Shown here: positions 11,509-20,797 of the stretch, in pieces
How the letters are laid out: each line of letters opens with the position of its first letter
Position numbering within the stretch: the stretch's first letter is position 1
From: Morchella semilibera
Taxonomy: Eukaryota > Ascomycota > Pezizomycetes > Pezizales > Morchellaceae
DNA: 64,000 nt
Assembly (NCBI GenBank): GCA_009192285.1
Contig: CM018609.1
Coordinates: 637,282 to 701,281, forward strand
Direction: 5' to 3'
Notes under the pieces: generated by a model
Databases searched by the model: none
Told to the model about the DNA's origin: nothing
What the model saw: only the letters and a program-made list of their open reading frames with translations
Made by a program: the position numbers and the translations under genes

Positions 11509-13185
11509 ATGAACGATCAACAGCTTCCAATCATGGCGCCCCACGCACCTGCCCTGTCTGATAACGTCAGTCTCCCACAACAGCCTTCGAACTCTCCCTC
11601 TTCGCCTGGTACTCCGCCATCAAAAGACGAAGACCAAGAAATTCGCCCCATTCCCCCTCCAAAAGATACGACCCCGCTTAATACCCCAATCTCGGACGCA
11701 TCCTCAAATCTCTCTTTGTTAGCGCCGTCACAGGATCATCCCAGCGACACTGAAACGAAGAGTTTACCTGAGGACAATTTAACGGTCTCGGCAGCCCAGA
11801 GCAACGGTGACCAGGATTCGACGTCTATTGAAGTGCCCCCGCCCCCCATCGAGAAAGAGGAGTCTTTGAAAAAGCTATCTACGACCTCGCAGCCGGCTGA
11901 AGTGCCACTTCAGAAGGTTCATTCAGCTACCAAACACACCCGAACGGATCCTTCAGCAATGGGATTTACAGGCGATAAAGTGCAGGATAAGAAGATTGGA
12001 GCGGTTGGGCTGTTCTCGTCGTTGTTTGCGGCGAAGGGAGCTGCCGAGGTGGATCATCCGGTGGCGGCAGCCGCGCCAGCTACACAAACTGCTACTGCGG
12101 TAAGGCAGAGGTCAGGCTCAACACTGACGGTGCAGAACTCGAAGAATGGCAACAAGGGGTTCTTCAATTCGATTGGAAGCTCGTTCGGGCATGCCATTCA
12201 GAAGAACACTTCCGCAGGCAACTCACCGCCCGAGTCTCCGACACGCTCATCGCGCTCGATGCGTGATTATTCGCCGGAGATTGGGCCAACCATGTTGATT
12301 GATGAGTTTGCGGGAATTTCGTTCCGCAGTCTGTTGAACTCGTTCGTTCAGGAATCGGAAGGGGCAGCAGAGGAGGCACAGAAACGTACCCCCGAGGCTC
12401 GTTTGGAGGAGCTTGCCATTACCGCGGGTGACCTTTTGGAGCGTGTCTATGAGGCCTACAAGTCTAGGACTCTGGCCCTCGGTGATATGCACAATGAACA
12501 AGAGGTTTCGAAGGAAGTCCTAGAGGAGTCACGAATCAAATTATCAGAGTACAAGATGCAGCTTGGACGTATAGCTACGGAGGAAAGTTTACTAAGGGAG
12601 GCGCAGGATGTAAAACTTGTGGAAAGAGAAAAGCGGATCAAGGAGCTGGAGAGAGAGCTACAGAGGGAGAGGGCGAAGCGGGAAGAGTTAGAAGGGGAAC
12701 TTGAGAGACGGGCGACATTGAGGGTAAATAAGAGGACCTCCGCAGCCAGTGACAGTGGATTCGAGAGTGACACTGAGAGCATGTTCTCTCGGGCCAGCCA
12801 GGTCGTTAGCCCCGTGGACAGCTTCATGGATGGAGGCGTTGATGACAGAAGCCTCACCATCTCAACAACCACAAAGTGCGAGCACTGCACTCGCACCCTC
12901 ACTCCATCGAGCGCGTCGATCAGAAATCCAACGCCACTGTCTCAAGCATGGAGCGCTGGATCGGACGGAGCCACACCTACACAGACCCCCGTCACCAGCC
13001 CAGTCTCAACCGGGAAATGGGGATTTGCGTCGCTGACTCGCCGCGGCACTAGCGGCTGGATGGGCAGCAACGACACCGACGTCCGCGCAGAAAATCGCAT
13101 GCTGAGAGCACGAGTTGGAGAGTTGGAGGCAGTGGTGAACGATGTGTTGGAAGTCGTTGCCGGAAGGGAACGCATCAACGTATAA
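11509..13185 (+). CDS. Coiled-coil protein of unknown function
   Basis: A single open exon encoding 558 residues; I do not recognise a named family. Residues 1-150 are disordered and rich in Pro, Ser and acidic residues. A Ser-rich linker (about 190-260, with PESPTRSSRS) follows. From about 265 comes a helical part: FAGISFRSLLNSFVQESEG, then ITAGDLLERVYEAYKSR, and from about 340 to 405 a charged coiled coil with strong heptads (KLVEREKRIKELERELQRE). Residues 405-520 are low-complexity Ser/Thr with a CEHC motif near 456, too short to call a zinc finger. A second short helix (ENRMLRARVGELEAVVNDVL) ends the protein. The layout suggests a scaffold or cytoskeletal/septation-type protein, but that is inference only. 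The start was chosen as the first ATG of the frame; an in-frame ATG 12 codons later is an alternative. Confidence 0.75.
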   Translation: MNDQQLPIMAPHAPALSDNVSLPQQPSNSPSSPGTPPSKDEDQEIRPIPPPKDTTPLNTPISDASSNLSLLAPSQDHPSDTETKSLPEDNLTVSAAQSNGDQDSTSIEVPPPPIEKEESLKKLSTTSQPAEVPLQKVHSATKHTRTDPSAMGFTGDKVQDKKIGAVGLFSSLFAAKGAAEVDHPVAAAAPATQTATAVRQRSGSTLTVQNSKNGNKGFFNSIGSSFGHAIQKNTSAGNSPPESPTRSSRSMRDYSPEIGPTMLIDEFAGISFRSLLNSFVQESEGAAEEAQKRTPEARLEELAITAGDLLERVYEAYKSRTLALGDMHNEQEVSKEVLEESRIKLSEYKMQLGRIATEESLLREAQDVKLVEREKRIKELERELQRERAKREELEGELERRATLRVNKRTSAASDSGFESDTESMFSRASQVVSPVDSFMDGGVDDRSLTISTTTKCEHCTRTLTPSSASIRNPTPLSQAWSAGSDGATPTQTPVTSPVSTGKWGFASLTRRGTSGWMGSNDTDVRAENRMLRARVGELEAVVNDVLEVVAGRERINV

Positions 13186-15575
13186 CAGAGTTTTCTTCAC
13201 TTTCTTTCTCTCTTTTCCTTCTCGGGGCCTAGCCTTGTTTTTTTTTCTTTTCTCGCGTTTCCTTTTTACTACTATTAAATGGGTATGGTGTTGTGTGGTG
13301 TACTTTTGTTCTTCTTTCCATTAATTTCCCTTGTCTACGGGAGTATAACAAATTTTATGGCGTGTGCGTTCTTTACGGGAGAGATGGAGAGGAAGAATCG
13401 GAGAGCTCGAGCTCGATTGTATAGGAAGTCTAGCCTGACTGGCAGGTGAACGGAGTGGGATGGGCCGACCAATCGGCCACCCAAGTACCGAAAAACGGAG
13501 GATGCAATTTTTTTTCTTTTTTCTTTTGGGTGTTTTTTCTTTTGTTCCTTTTGTCCTTTTGTCTTTTTTTTTCTTTCTTTTTTGTTTTATTATACTTGCG
13601 ACCCTACTAGCGGTCTGCATATATCTTGGGTTGATTTGATGATGAGGACCATAATTATGTGTTATGCTTCTTTTTTGTTCCTCCCCCCCCCCCTTTTTTT
13701 ATTTTCTCCCCTCCCCAACTTTGAGAGAGAGAGAGAGAAGGGAAGGTTGGTTGTTTTCTTGACGCTCTCTAACTGCATTTACGATACGATATATCCACAT
13801 CCATGTCCTACATATGCTTCTTGTTTGGGCCCTGGCTGATGATTGCCCGGCCCCTCCCATTTTTTTCTTACCTCTTTGTGTGTTATTTTTCATGTCTTTA
13901 TTTTTGCAGGTATCGCTGTAAATTTATAGTGGAATATGATAGATTTTTTTCTCATCTCCCCCGCTGGCGGTTGTGGTTGCTGTGTTGGTTGATTAGTTGA
14001 TTAGTTGATTAGTTTATGTGTTGCCAAGGAGGGATATAGCCAGAGGTGCACTGCCTTGAGGGTTTGGAAAGTAGTCTGTCTGTCTGGGTGGCTCTGTCCT
14101 GCCCCCCCCCCCCCCCATCACGCTCCCTTATATACTTAATGGTACCCGGGGCCGCAAGTGGCAGGTATTGTCTTGGCTCACGCACGCCCTTACGAGGCAT
14201 GTCCGTAGCGTAGTGTAGTGTAGTGTAGTAGCGCTCAGCATATATACAGTAGAATGAAGACGTGCCTTGGACCCACCCAGCAGCTAGCAGCGGCACGGGA
14301 GAAGTTGGGCCATGTCCTGTTTCTGCTCCGTACCTTGTGGGGGGTGGTAATTGCGGAGGGGTGGTTGTGGTGCGGGCGAGTGATGGGCTGTGATCGACGG
14401 CGGGTTTTTTTGTTTTTGTTTACATCAGTAATCGTGATCGACGGCGGGTGTAACGGCTAGAGAGGTGTGTAGAGGTGTGTACCCGCGGACGGGGTGGACG
14501 GGGCGGGTGATGGTGGCGTGGGTGGGCGTGGGCGTGGGCGTGGGTTGTTACTGTATATATACATGTATACTCGGGCGCTATGTGCGGCGGGGCATAAACA
14601 CCCGTATAAGTACATGTATGTATAGATCATGATCACGGACATGGAAAAAACATAATTACTACAACCCACCAGCTAGCCGACAAGCGTACACCTCTCCGGG
14701 GGCACACATAACGGGGGTGCGTGACGATCGGTGCTGGCCACTCTGGGACTGGTTGTTGTTGGAGCGGAGGGACTCGGGGGGGCGGGGGGGGGGGACGACG
14801 GGTACATCCGGGAGCGACTCGGGTGCTTTTGGCCTGTGGGGACGTACCGCTGCATCGGTCGAGTGCGTACGCCGGTCGGGGTGCACCCGGCCGTGTTTCC
14901 CCGGCCTGTGGGATTGGTCTCGGCTGGCTGGCTGGATTGTACGTGTGCAGGCTTCCAGGACCCGTAGCTAGTCGGTAGTGTGAGGCGGCATTTCTGTGTG
15001 GCCCTTCTGCCGATGGTCCTTTGGTCTCGGTGGGCTGTCCGCATCACTCGCCCAACTCACGTGACCCTCTCACGTCTTGACGGGGTGTTTGTGGCGGGAG
15101 TGGGGATGGCCATGTCAATGATCGCTCGCGGGTTTATCGTCGATGGGATGCAGCATGCCGACGTACGTCTTATCGTGTCCCGGGGTCTGCAGTCCGGTGT
15201 GGTGTCTGTGATGGGCTCGGTGCTCAAGTGGGCATCCGTTTGCCTGGTGCAGTCATGGGCGGTCACTCGGCCCTGTCGCTTAGTTACATAAGTAGAGCCC
15301 GTCAACGTCAATCATTGCCAACCACAGCAGCGCAGCTAAATGGCCCTCAAGCAGTAACAACTTAAATTTACATACAAATTAGAATTAATTAAATTTGCCC
15401 CAATTGGCCGAGAACCCCGCCTTTTGCCTGCAGCTGCCATGCTATTGGCCCGATACGGCTTACTATGGCTGCCTGAAAATACCTAGCTAAGGTCTTCAGC
15501 CTTGTCTTTCCCCACCCCATAGCTAGCTCCTCGAGCTCCTCTCCATACCTCCAACACCATACCAAACACGCAAAC
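13186..15575. other. Intergenic; T-rich 3' region, poly-C runs, entry to GC-rich block
   Basis: 13190-13600 is T-rich and probably contains the 3' end of the coiled-coil gene. C runs lie at about 13682-13692 and 14102-14116. TAGTG repeats occur near 14213-14230. 14700-15290 is GC-rich with several simultaneously open frames on both strands (for example 14980-15291), a base-composition artefact rather than evidence of genes. Two TACATGTA octamers occur near 14560 and 14612. Confidence 0.45.
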
Positions 15576-16913
15576 ATGTCCTCCGCATCCCCCCCCCTCC
15601 TCGAGATCCCCAAGCTGACAAAAACAAACTACGCCGTCTGGTCCCCCCTCATGAAGAACCTGCTAAAGCTGCACCTCCTCTGGGGCCTCGTCGACGGCCG
15701 CGAGCCCGCCCCAACCGCCACCACCCCCCCCGACGAAACCGAACACTACCACCTCCGCCGCGACCTGGCCACCTCCCAAATCTTCCTGCACTGCGACGCC
15801 GCGGTGCAGGCGCAGATCGGCGACATGGAGGACCCGCGCGAGCTGTGGCGCTTCCTGCGCGACCAGAGCGACAGGGCCGCAATGGTCGACGAGTTCTTCC
15901 TGCGAAAGCGCCTCTACAACGTCGACCTCGGCGAGTGCGGCGGCGTGGCGCAGTACGTGGCTGCAATCCAGGACACCATCAACCTGATTGAGGCGTGTAA
16001 CCCGCGCGAGCCGGTCGGCCCCGCGCAGCACTGCTTTGTGCTGTGTGATGGACTGCCCGACGAGTGGTTGCCGTTTATTGGGGAGCTGCACCGCGGCGGG
16101 AAGACCTCCAGGAAGCCCGAGGAGCTGATTAAGCTGTTTTTGGAGCACGAGGCGGAGCTTAACCGGCAGCGGGAGCCGGAGCCGGAGCCGGTGCCGGTGC
16201 CAGAGCAGGTGCAGTTGCCGGTGCCAGAGCAGGTGCAGTTGCCGGTGCCAGAGCCGGTGCAGTTGCCGGTGCCGCCGCCGCCGCCGCCGCCGCAGGTTGT
16301 GCGGGAGGCGGAGACCGTGCTGGTGCGCTCGCGCGGCTGCTTCTATAGCTTGGCTGACACGAGCGTGAGCTTTTACTACACGCATCCGCAGAGCTCGGTG
16401 CACTTCCGGGCGTGCTACGGGGTCCCCGCTGCGTCAGTGGTCACGGGGCACATCCACGTGCTGTACCCGGAGCTGTGCAGGCTCATCTACATCAACGACC
16501 GGCGCAGCGCGTTCATTGCGGGGAAGCAGCAGGTCGGTGATGTAGCACTCTACATCCGCCCCACTGCTGCCGCCGCTGCCACCGCCGAGGACGGGGAGGA
16601 GGGGGAGGAGGCGCCGATTATGTGTGTTGATGAGAGCCGCAGGTTGGTTGATTGGTTGCTTGAGACGCCGGATTGGCGGCAGGTGCTGCTGGACCGGCTG
16701 TGGGAGTTTCCGGGCGGCGAGGGGCCGACGTATGTCCTTGAGGTTAGGTATGAGGAGGGTATGTTTCCCCCCCCCCTTGTTTGTGTTTGTGGGTGGTGGC
16801 TGATGTTTGTAGCGCACCGGATGGCGGTGTATTTTGACCGCGAGCGTGAGTTTGAGTCGTTGGGCGTGTCGCTGGAGATGTTTTTCCCGCCGGAGGCCGA
16901 TGCGGAGCTGTGA
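15576..16913 (+). CDS. Copia-type Gag-like protein, candidate domesticated retrotransposon capsid gene
   Basis: Residues about 10-205 match the Gag of Ty1/copia elements (Retrotran_gag_2 / UBN2 type): KLTKTNYAVWSPLMKNLLKL followed by LWGLVDG, then DPRELWRFLRDQ, MVDEFFLRKRLYNVDL and CFVLCDGLPDEWLPFI. A Pro/Val/Gln linker follows with three VPEQVQLP-type octapeptides and a polyproline run. The C-terminal ~200 residues are not recognised; SLADTSVSFYYTHPQSSVHF loosely recalls the DSGA...H start of copia proteases, but the catalytic triplet reads DTS, so any protease would be altered. There is no zinc knuckle, integrase or reverse transcriptase, and no LTRs were noticed nearby. The frame is intact over 445 codons. 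A 54-nt in-frame intron (16759-16812, GTATGT...TGTAG) is likely; its removal gives YEEAHRMAVYF. Codon use is very GC-rich, like its neighbours. Confidence 0.7.
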   Translation: MSSASPPLLEIPKLTKTNYAVWSPLMKNLLKLHLLWGLVDGREPAPTATTPPDETEHYHLRRDLATSQIFLHCDAAVQAQIGDMEDPRELWRFLRDQSDRAAMVDEFFLRKRLYNVDLGECGGVAQYVAAIQDTINLIEACNPREPVGPAQHCFVLCDGLPDEWLPFIGELHRGGKTSRKPEELIKLFLEHEAELNRQREPEPEPVPVPEQVQLPVPEQVQLPVPEPVQLPVPPPPPPPQVVREAETVLVRSRGCFYSLADTSVSFYYTHPQSSVHFRACYGVPAASVVTGHIHVLYPELCRLIYINDRRSAFIAGKQQVGDVALYIRPTAAAAATAEDGEEGEEAPIMCVDESRRLVDWLLETPDWRQVLLDRLWEFPGGEGPTYVLEVRYEEGMFPPPLVCVCGWWLMFVAHRMAVYFDREREFESLGVSLEMFFPPEADAEL

Positions 16914-18309
16914 TGGGTTGTGTTTGCATGTACGTTACTTGGCTAGTTGGGACGTTTCGTGCTGTAATTCCTTCATGATCATTCGTTCCTCTGGGACCCG
17001 CAGAGGGCCCTGTCTGTATGTGAGGTGTGGGACAGCATGGTGTTATTATAACCCCATATCTACAATCCAGGCCTGCTAAGAGGACCCGGTCTGCCCAGTG
17101 CCCGGTAGAAGGTCCACATCTGTAGTCCGTAGATGCCCCCCCATATCAAGACGTAGTATGGTAGTGTGGTAGTATGCCATGCATCTGTTCTCTGCCCGGT
17201 CGGTGTAGTATATACATAGCAGCCATGTACTGCAGCGGCATTTAATCTTCACTAGCTAACCCACCGCTGCCCGTGCTCGAAGTCTATGGCGTCACAGCCC
17301 ATCACTCGCGCGCCAAGCACCCGACGTTGGGTAGCCACGACCCTCTGGCATGCACTAACCCGGCACACCGACCCATGTACTACTAACGATGACGGGAGCT
17401 GAGATACAGTGGGTGGTTTTGCTACTGTAGCAATGCTTTGGTTCTGTATGCAGATTTACTACGGGTAAGAATTCCATAGGATGCTGTATTGTGCCTACCA
17501 TCTTGTACATACAAGTAGTCGTCTGGGGGTGCTGTGTATGTATGTATGTGTGTGTGTGTGTGTGTATGTGTGTATGTGTATGTGTACCCAGGGTAGTCGG
17601 AAGTCGGTGGCTTCTAGCCGCACGCCGTGGGTGTAGACGCTCTTCGGGCGCTTGGGTATGTATGTACTATGGTACATGTACTATGGCACGGTGGTGGTGC
17701 TGTGTTGTGGGTGTGTCTATGGAGCTGTAGTACTTACTTCCAATTCTATTGCCCATACCCACCTCACCTACCGACACGCACCGCCGGCCTAGCTACATGT
17801 ACCCCACCCACCTACCGCTACGCCTACCGACCGGCAAGCTGACATCGGGTCGCTCCTACCCACCCTACCCTTGGTTCTTTACCGTTACGTGCATCACGGG
17901 GAATCACTCGTCACAGGCATGCTGACTGACTGACGCACAGGTAGCATAGTGGTATGTATATTCACCACCACCACCTTCTGACCAACAGACGACAGACAGA
18001 AGACAGAAGAGAAGGAAGAAAGAAGACAGAAGAAAGGATGTATAAGAAAGTAACTATGTATGTAAAATAAGCAAGCCCGCTAGGCAGCACAGCCATACCA
18101 ACCAAAAGGTCCTTAAAAAAAACGAGCTACAAAAGAAACAGAAAAGAACCATCGGCCCAGACCAAAAGCAACACCCACCAAGGGCAACTATCTCTACCCC
18201 CCCCCCCCCTCACAACACAAAAAGACAAAGTCAAAAAACACCATTTTCCCCCAACGCAACGCAACGGAAAAAAAAAAAAAAAAGGGAAGAAAAAGAGCAC
18301 AAACCCAGA
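16914..18309. other. Intergenic with GT/TATG microsatellite and purine run
   Basis: No gene supported. A (TATG)n/(GT)n microsatellite lies at about 17539-17585. TACATGTA octamers occur near 17672 and 17793. 17990-18060 is AGA/GAAG-rich. A run of 11 C lies at about 18198-18208 and an A run at about 18269-18283. The last part should include the 3' end of the Erf4-family gene on the minus strand. Confidence 0.4.
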
Positions 18310-19351
18310 CTACCGGTACCCGCCCTCGCTGCTGCCCATGCTGCCGATGCGGCCCGAGCTGCCCCGCCCGTTCATGCTGTTCATGCGCAGGCTGTGGTGG
18401 CCGGCCTCGCTGCCAAGCGGGCCGATGGTGCTCCCCGTCTCCGACGCGTCCCCGTCCACAAACTTTGACTCCTGCTCGTCGCCGTCGGCCGCCGGGATCG
18501 GGTCGGGGATCTGTATATCCAGCTACACACACACACTGTCAGCTCCATCTCCTCTCCCCCGGGGGGGGGGGGGGCAGGCACTCACATTCATATACCCCGA
18601 CCTCCTCAACGGGACAAACACGGCCCTCTGCCCGAGGCTCTCCATCTCCCTGTTGCGGCCCTCGAGGTACTCCTCCACGCCCCTCAGGACCCGCTTACAG
18701 TGCGTGTCGACGAGCTCCTCCCAGAGCCAGAGCGTCAGCAGGCCGGCCAGGGCGTCGACCCAGTTCCACGCGTTCCAGGGGTCGAAGGCGCGGGCGCATC
18801 TCGCCGTTGACCCTGGCCACCACGACGCGGAACTGCTCCTCGGTGACGTGGGGCTCGAGGATGTCGGGGAACACGTTGCTGTACGCGGGCGCCAGGTCGC
18901 CGTACACCATGTAGTCGCGGCTGATGCGGATGATGCGCGTGGTGGCGTACAGCGCGCTGTCGAGCGGCACGTACGGGTTGCGGTGCGGGTAGCAGGGGTG
19001 CGTGCTGTTCCATTCGGACTCGCGCGAGGGCGGGCGGGACTCTTCGTCGCCGACGGAGGGGTGCGCGGGGGGGGGGGGTTGCTGGCGGCGGCGGTGGAGG
19101 TCGTCGAGTGGGACGTCGTCAGGGTCGCCGAGCCATGAGCGGGGGGGGGTTGTCGTGGAGGTGGGGGCGGGGGGGGTGGCGGCGGCACCAGGCATCTGCA
19201 GGGGGAGCTTGATGGGGGTGTTTGAGCGGGTGGTGTCGGACGGGGTGGTGGAGGTGGAGAGATAGGACCCCGGGTAGAGTGGCTGGGGGGGAGGGGGGGG
19301 AGGGGCGGATGCGGTCGTCGTCGTCGTGGCCGTGCTGCTGCGCGATGTCAT
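18310..19351 (-). CDS. Erf4/GOLGA7-family Ras palmitoylation subunit (frameshifted as sequenced)
   Basis: Erf4 partners the DHHC protein Erf2 at the ER to palmitoylate Ras. Exon 1 is 19351-18586 and exon 2 18522-18310, joined across a GTGAGT...TGTAG intron (18585-18523). The N-terminus is Pro/Ser/Thr-rich and disordered. The Erf4 domain reads IIRISRDYMVYGDLAPAYSN, EPHVTEEQFRVVVARVNGEM and then, in another frame, FDPWNAWNWVDALAGLLTLW, EELVDTHCKRVLRGVEEYLE and VPLRRSGYMN. Exon 2 gives LDIQIPDP plus a Ser/Gly tail. The frame switch lies at about 18785-18800, inside the conserved domain, in a GC-rich stretch with no room for an intron. All else looks intact, so a one-base sequence error or a very recent mutation is likely. 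The same frame stays open upstream of the ATG for about 550 nt without another ATG, so an upstream first exon is possible. Confidence 0.8.
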
Positions 19352-20797
19352 CGGCGGGGGGTGGTGTTTCTGCCTACGGGCTTGCGTGAGGCGTGGGCCC
19401 TGCAGCGGGAGGACCGTGACCGAGAGGGCGCGGGTTGGTGTTGCTGTTGGTGTTGCTGTCTGTTGGGTGAAGTCGAGGAGGTCCTCGGAGGAGGAGGAGG
19501 AGGAGAAGGTGGAGAGCGGACGACGATGGGGAGGAGGAGGGCGGGAGGTGAAGGACGGGGGCCGGGTGAGGTGGAGGGTGGCGCGCGGGTTGTGGCTGTG
19601 GCGGCGGGAGGAGGAGGTGAGTGGTGGCGGGTGGGTGGAGGGGGGAAGGGCGGGCCTGGTGGTGGTGGTGGTGGAGGAGGCCGTGATTGCGGTTAGGGGG
19701 GGGAGGGAGGTGGTGGATTGAAGGGGTGGCTTGGCGGGAGGCGAGGAGGGAGGTGGTTGGTTGCTGGAGACGCGAGCTGTATGGATGGATGGATTGGAAA
19801 TGGTAAATAATGGAATTAAGAGATTGATTCTACTCTTTTGAAATCCCCTGTCCAGACTGTTTACTCGATTGGCTGCTGGCTGTTGGCTGTGTGGGTTATT
19901 TGTTAGCTAGCTAGAATCAATTAATTAGATCTTCACCACCCTCGCTGCTGAGAACAATCAATCCAGTCAAAATACAAGTACCTACCTGTGTATGTAGTGA
20001 ACGAACAAGAAGAACAAGAACAAGGAGAGAGAGGAAAAGAAAACAGAACAGAACGCCCCGAGTAGAGCAGCTCCTCCTCCTCCTGACCACGGGAGTTTGC
20101 GTAAGGTAAAACAAAAACAATCCCACACCAAACCAAACTAACCACTTTGTGCACCATGACATTAATTGAACCCAATTGACCCTCCAATTAATTGTATCTC
20201 TAGATCTAGAACTAAGCTTTGTGTACCGGCCCTCGCTGCGTATGAGTGATCCAGAATCGCATTCTAGAACAGTGCGTGGATGAGGTCGGGTACATCCACT
20301 CACGTGGGTGGGTATCTCTCATACACTCTCTCACCCATTCATCCATCAGAACCCCTCCCTCCTCACCTCACCTCCCCTCCCCCTCCCCCCCCATGACATC
20401 ACCCCACTCCATCTCCCTCTCTGCTCTCCCCATCAATCCCCATCCCAAGAATAGCCCCAACCGCGCGCACCCCGAAGCACGGCCCCCCCCTCTCCCCCTT
20501 CTAAACCCTGGCCCTGACCGCAACCGCGTTACACAAATAGTACACTTGTAACTCTAAACCCCACAACGCGGATCCTCAACTTTTTTTTTTTCTTACTTCC
20601 CTTCCCTCCCTCCCTCCCTTCCCTCCCTCCCTTCTTCCTCACCAACCAACCAACCAACCAACAAACAAACACCAACTCCATTTTCAAAACCCATCCCAAT
20701 TCCCCACCCCCACCACGCTACGTCACGACAACACGACCCATGACCCCACCACCCACCAGCTAAGCTACCCACAGCCCAAGCACAAACCACAGCCACA
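19352..20797. promoter_or_regulatory. Divergent promoter region between the Erf4 and SNF2 genes
   Basis: The two genes are transcribed away from each other from here. 19360-19780 is GC-rich and still open in the Erf4 frame (Ser/Thr/Pro-rich, with SSSSEDLLDFTQ), so part may be coding. 20588-20640 is a pure pyrimidine tract (CCCTTCCCTCCCTCC type) followed by (CCAA)n at about 20642-20660 and then the SNF2 start at 20798. No specific factor sites can be assigned. Confidence 0.45.

Noticed and set aside
15649-16403. Long minus-strand ORFs (up to 246 codons)
   Set aside because: Arg/Ala-rich shadows of the GC-rich Gag-like gene.
19326-19721. Plus-strand Gly/Arg/Val-rich ORFs
   Set aside because: Low-complexity antisense of the Erf4 upstream region.
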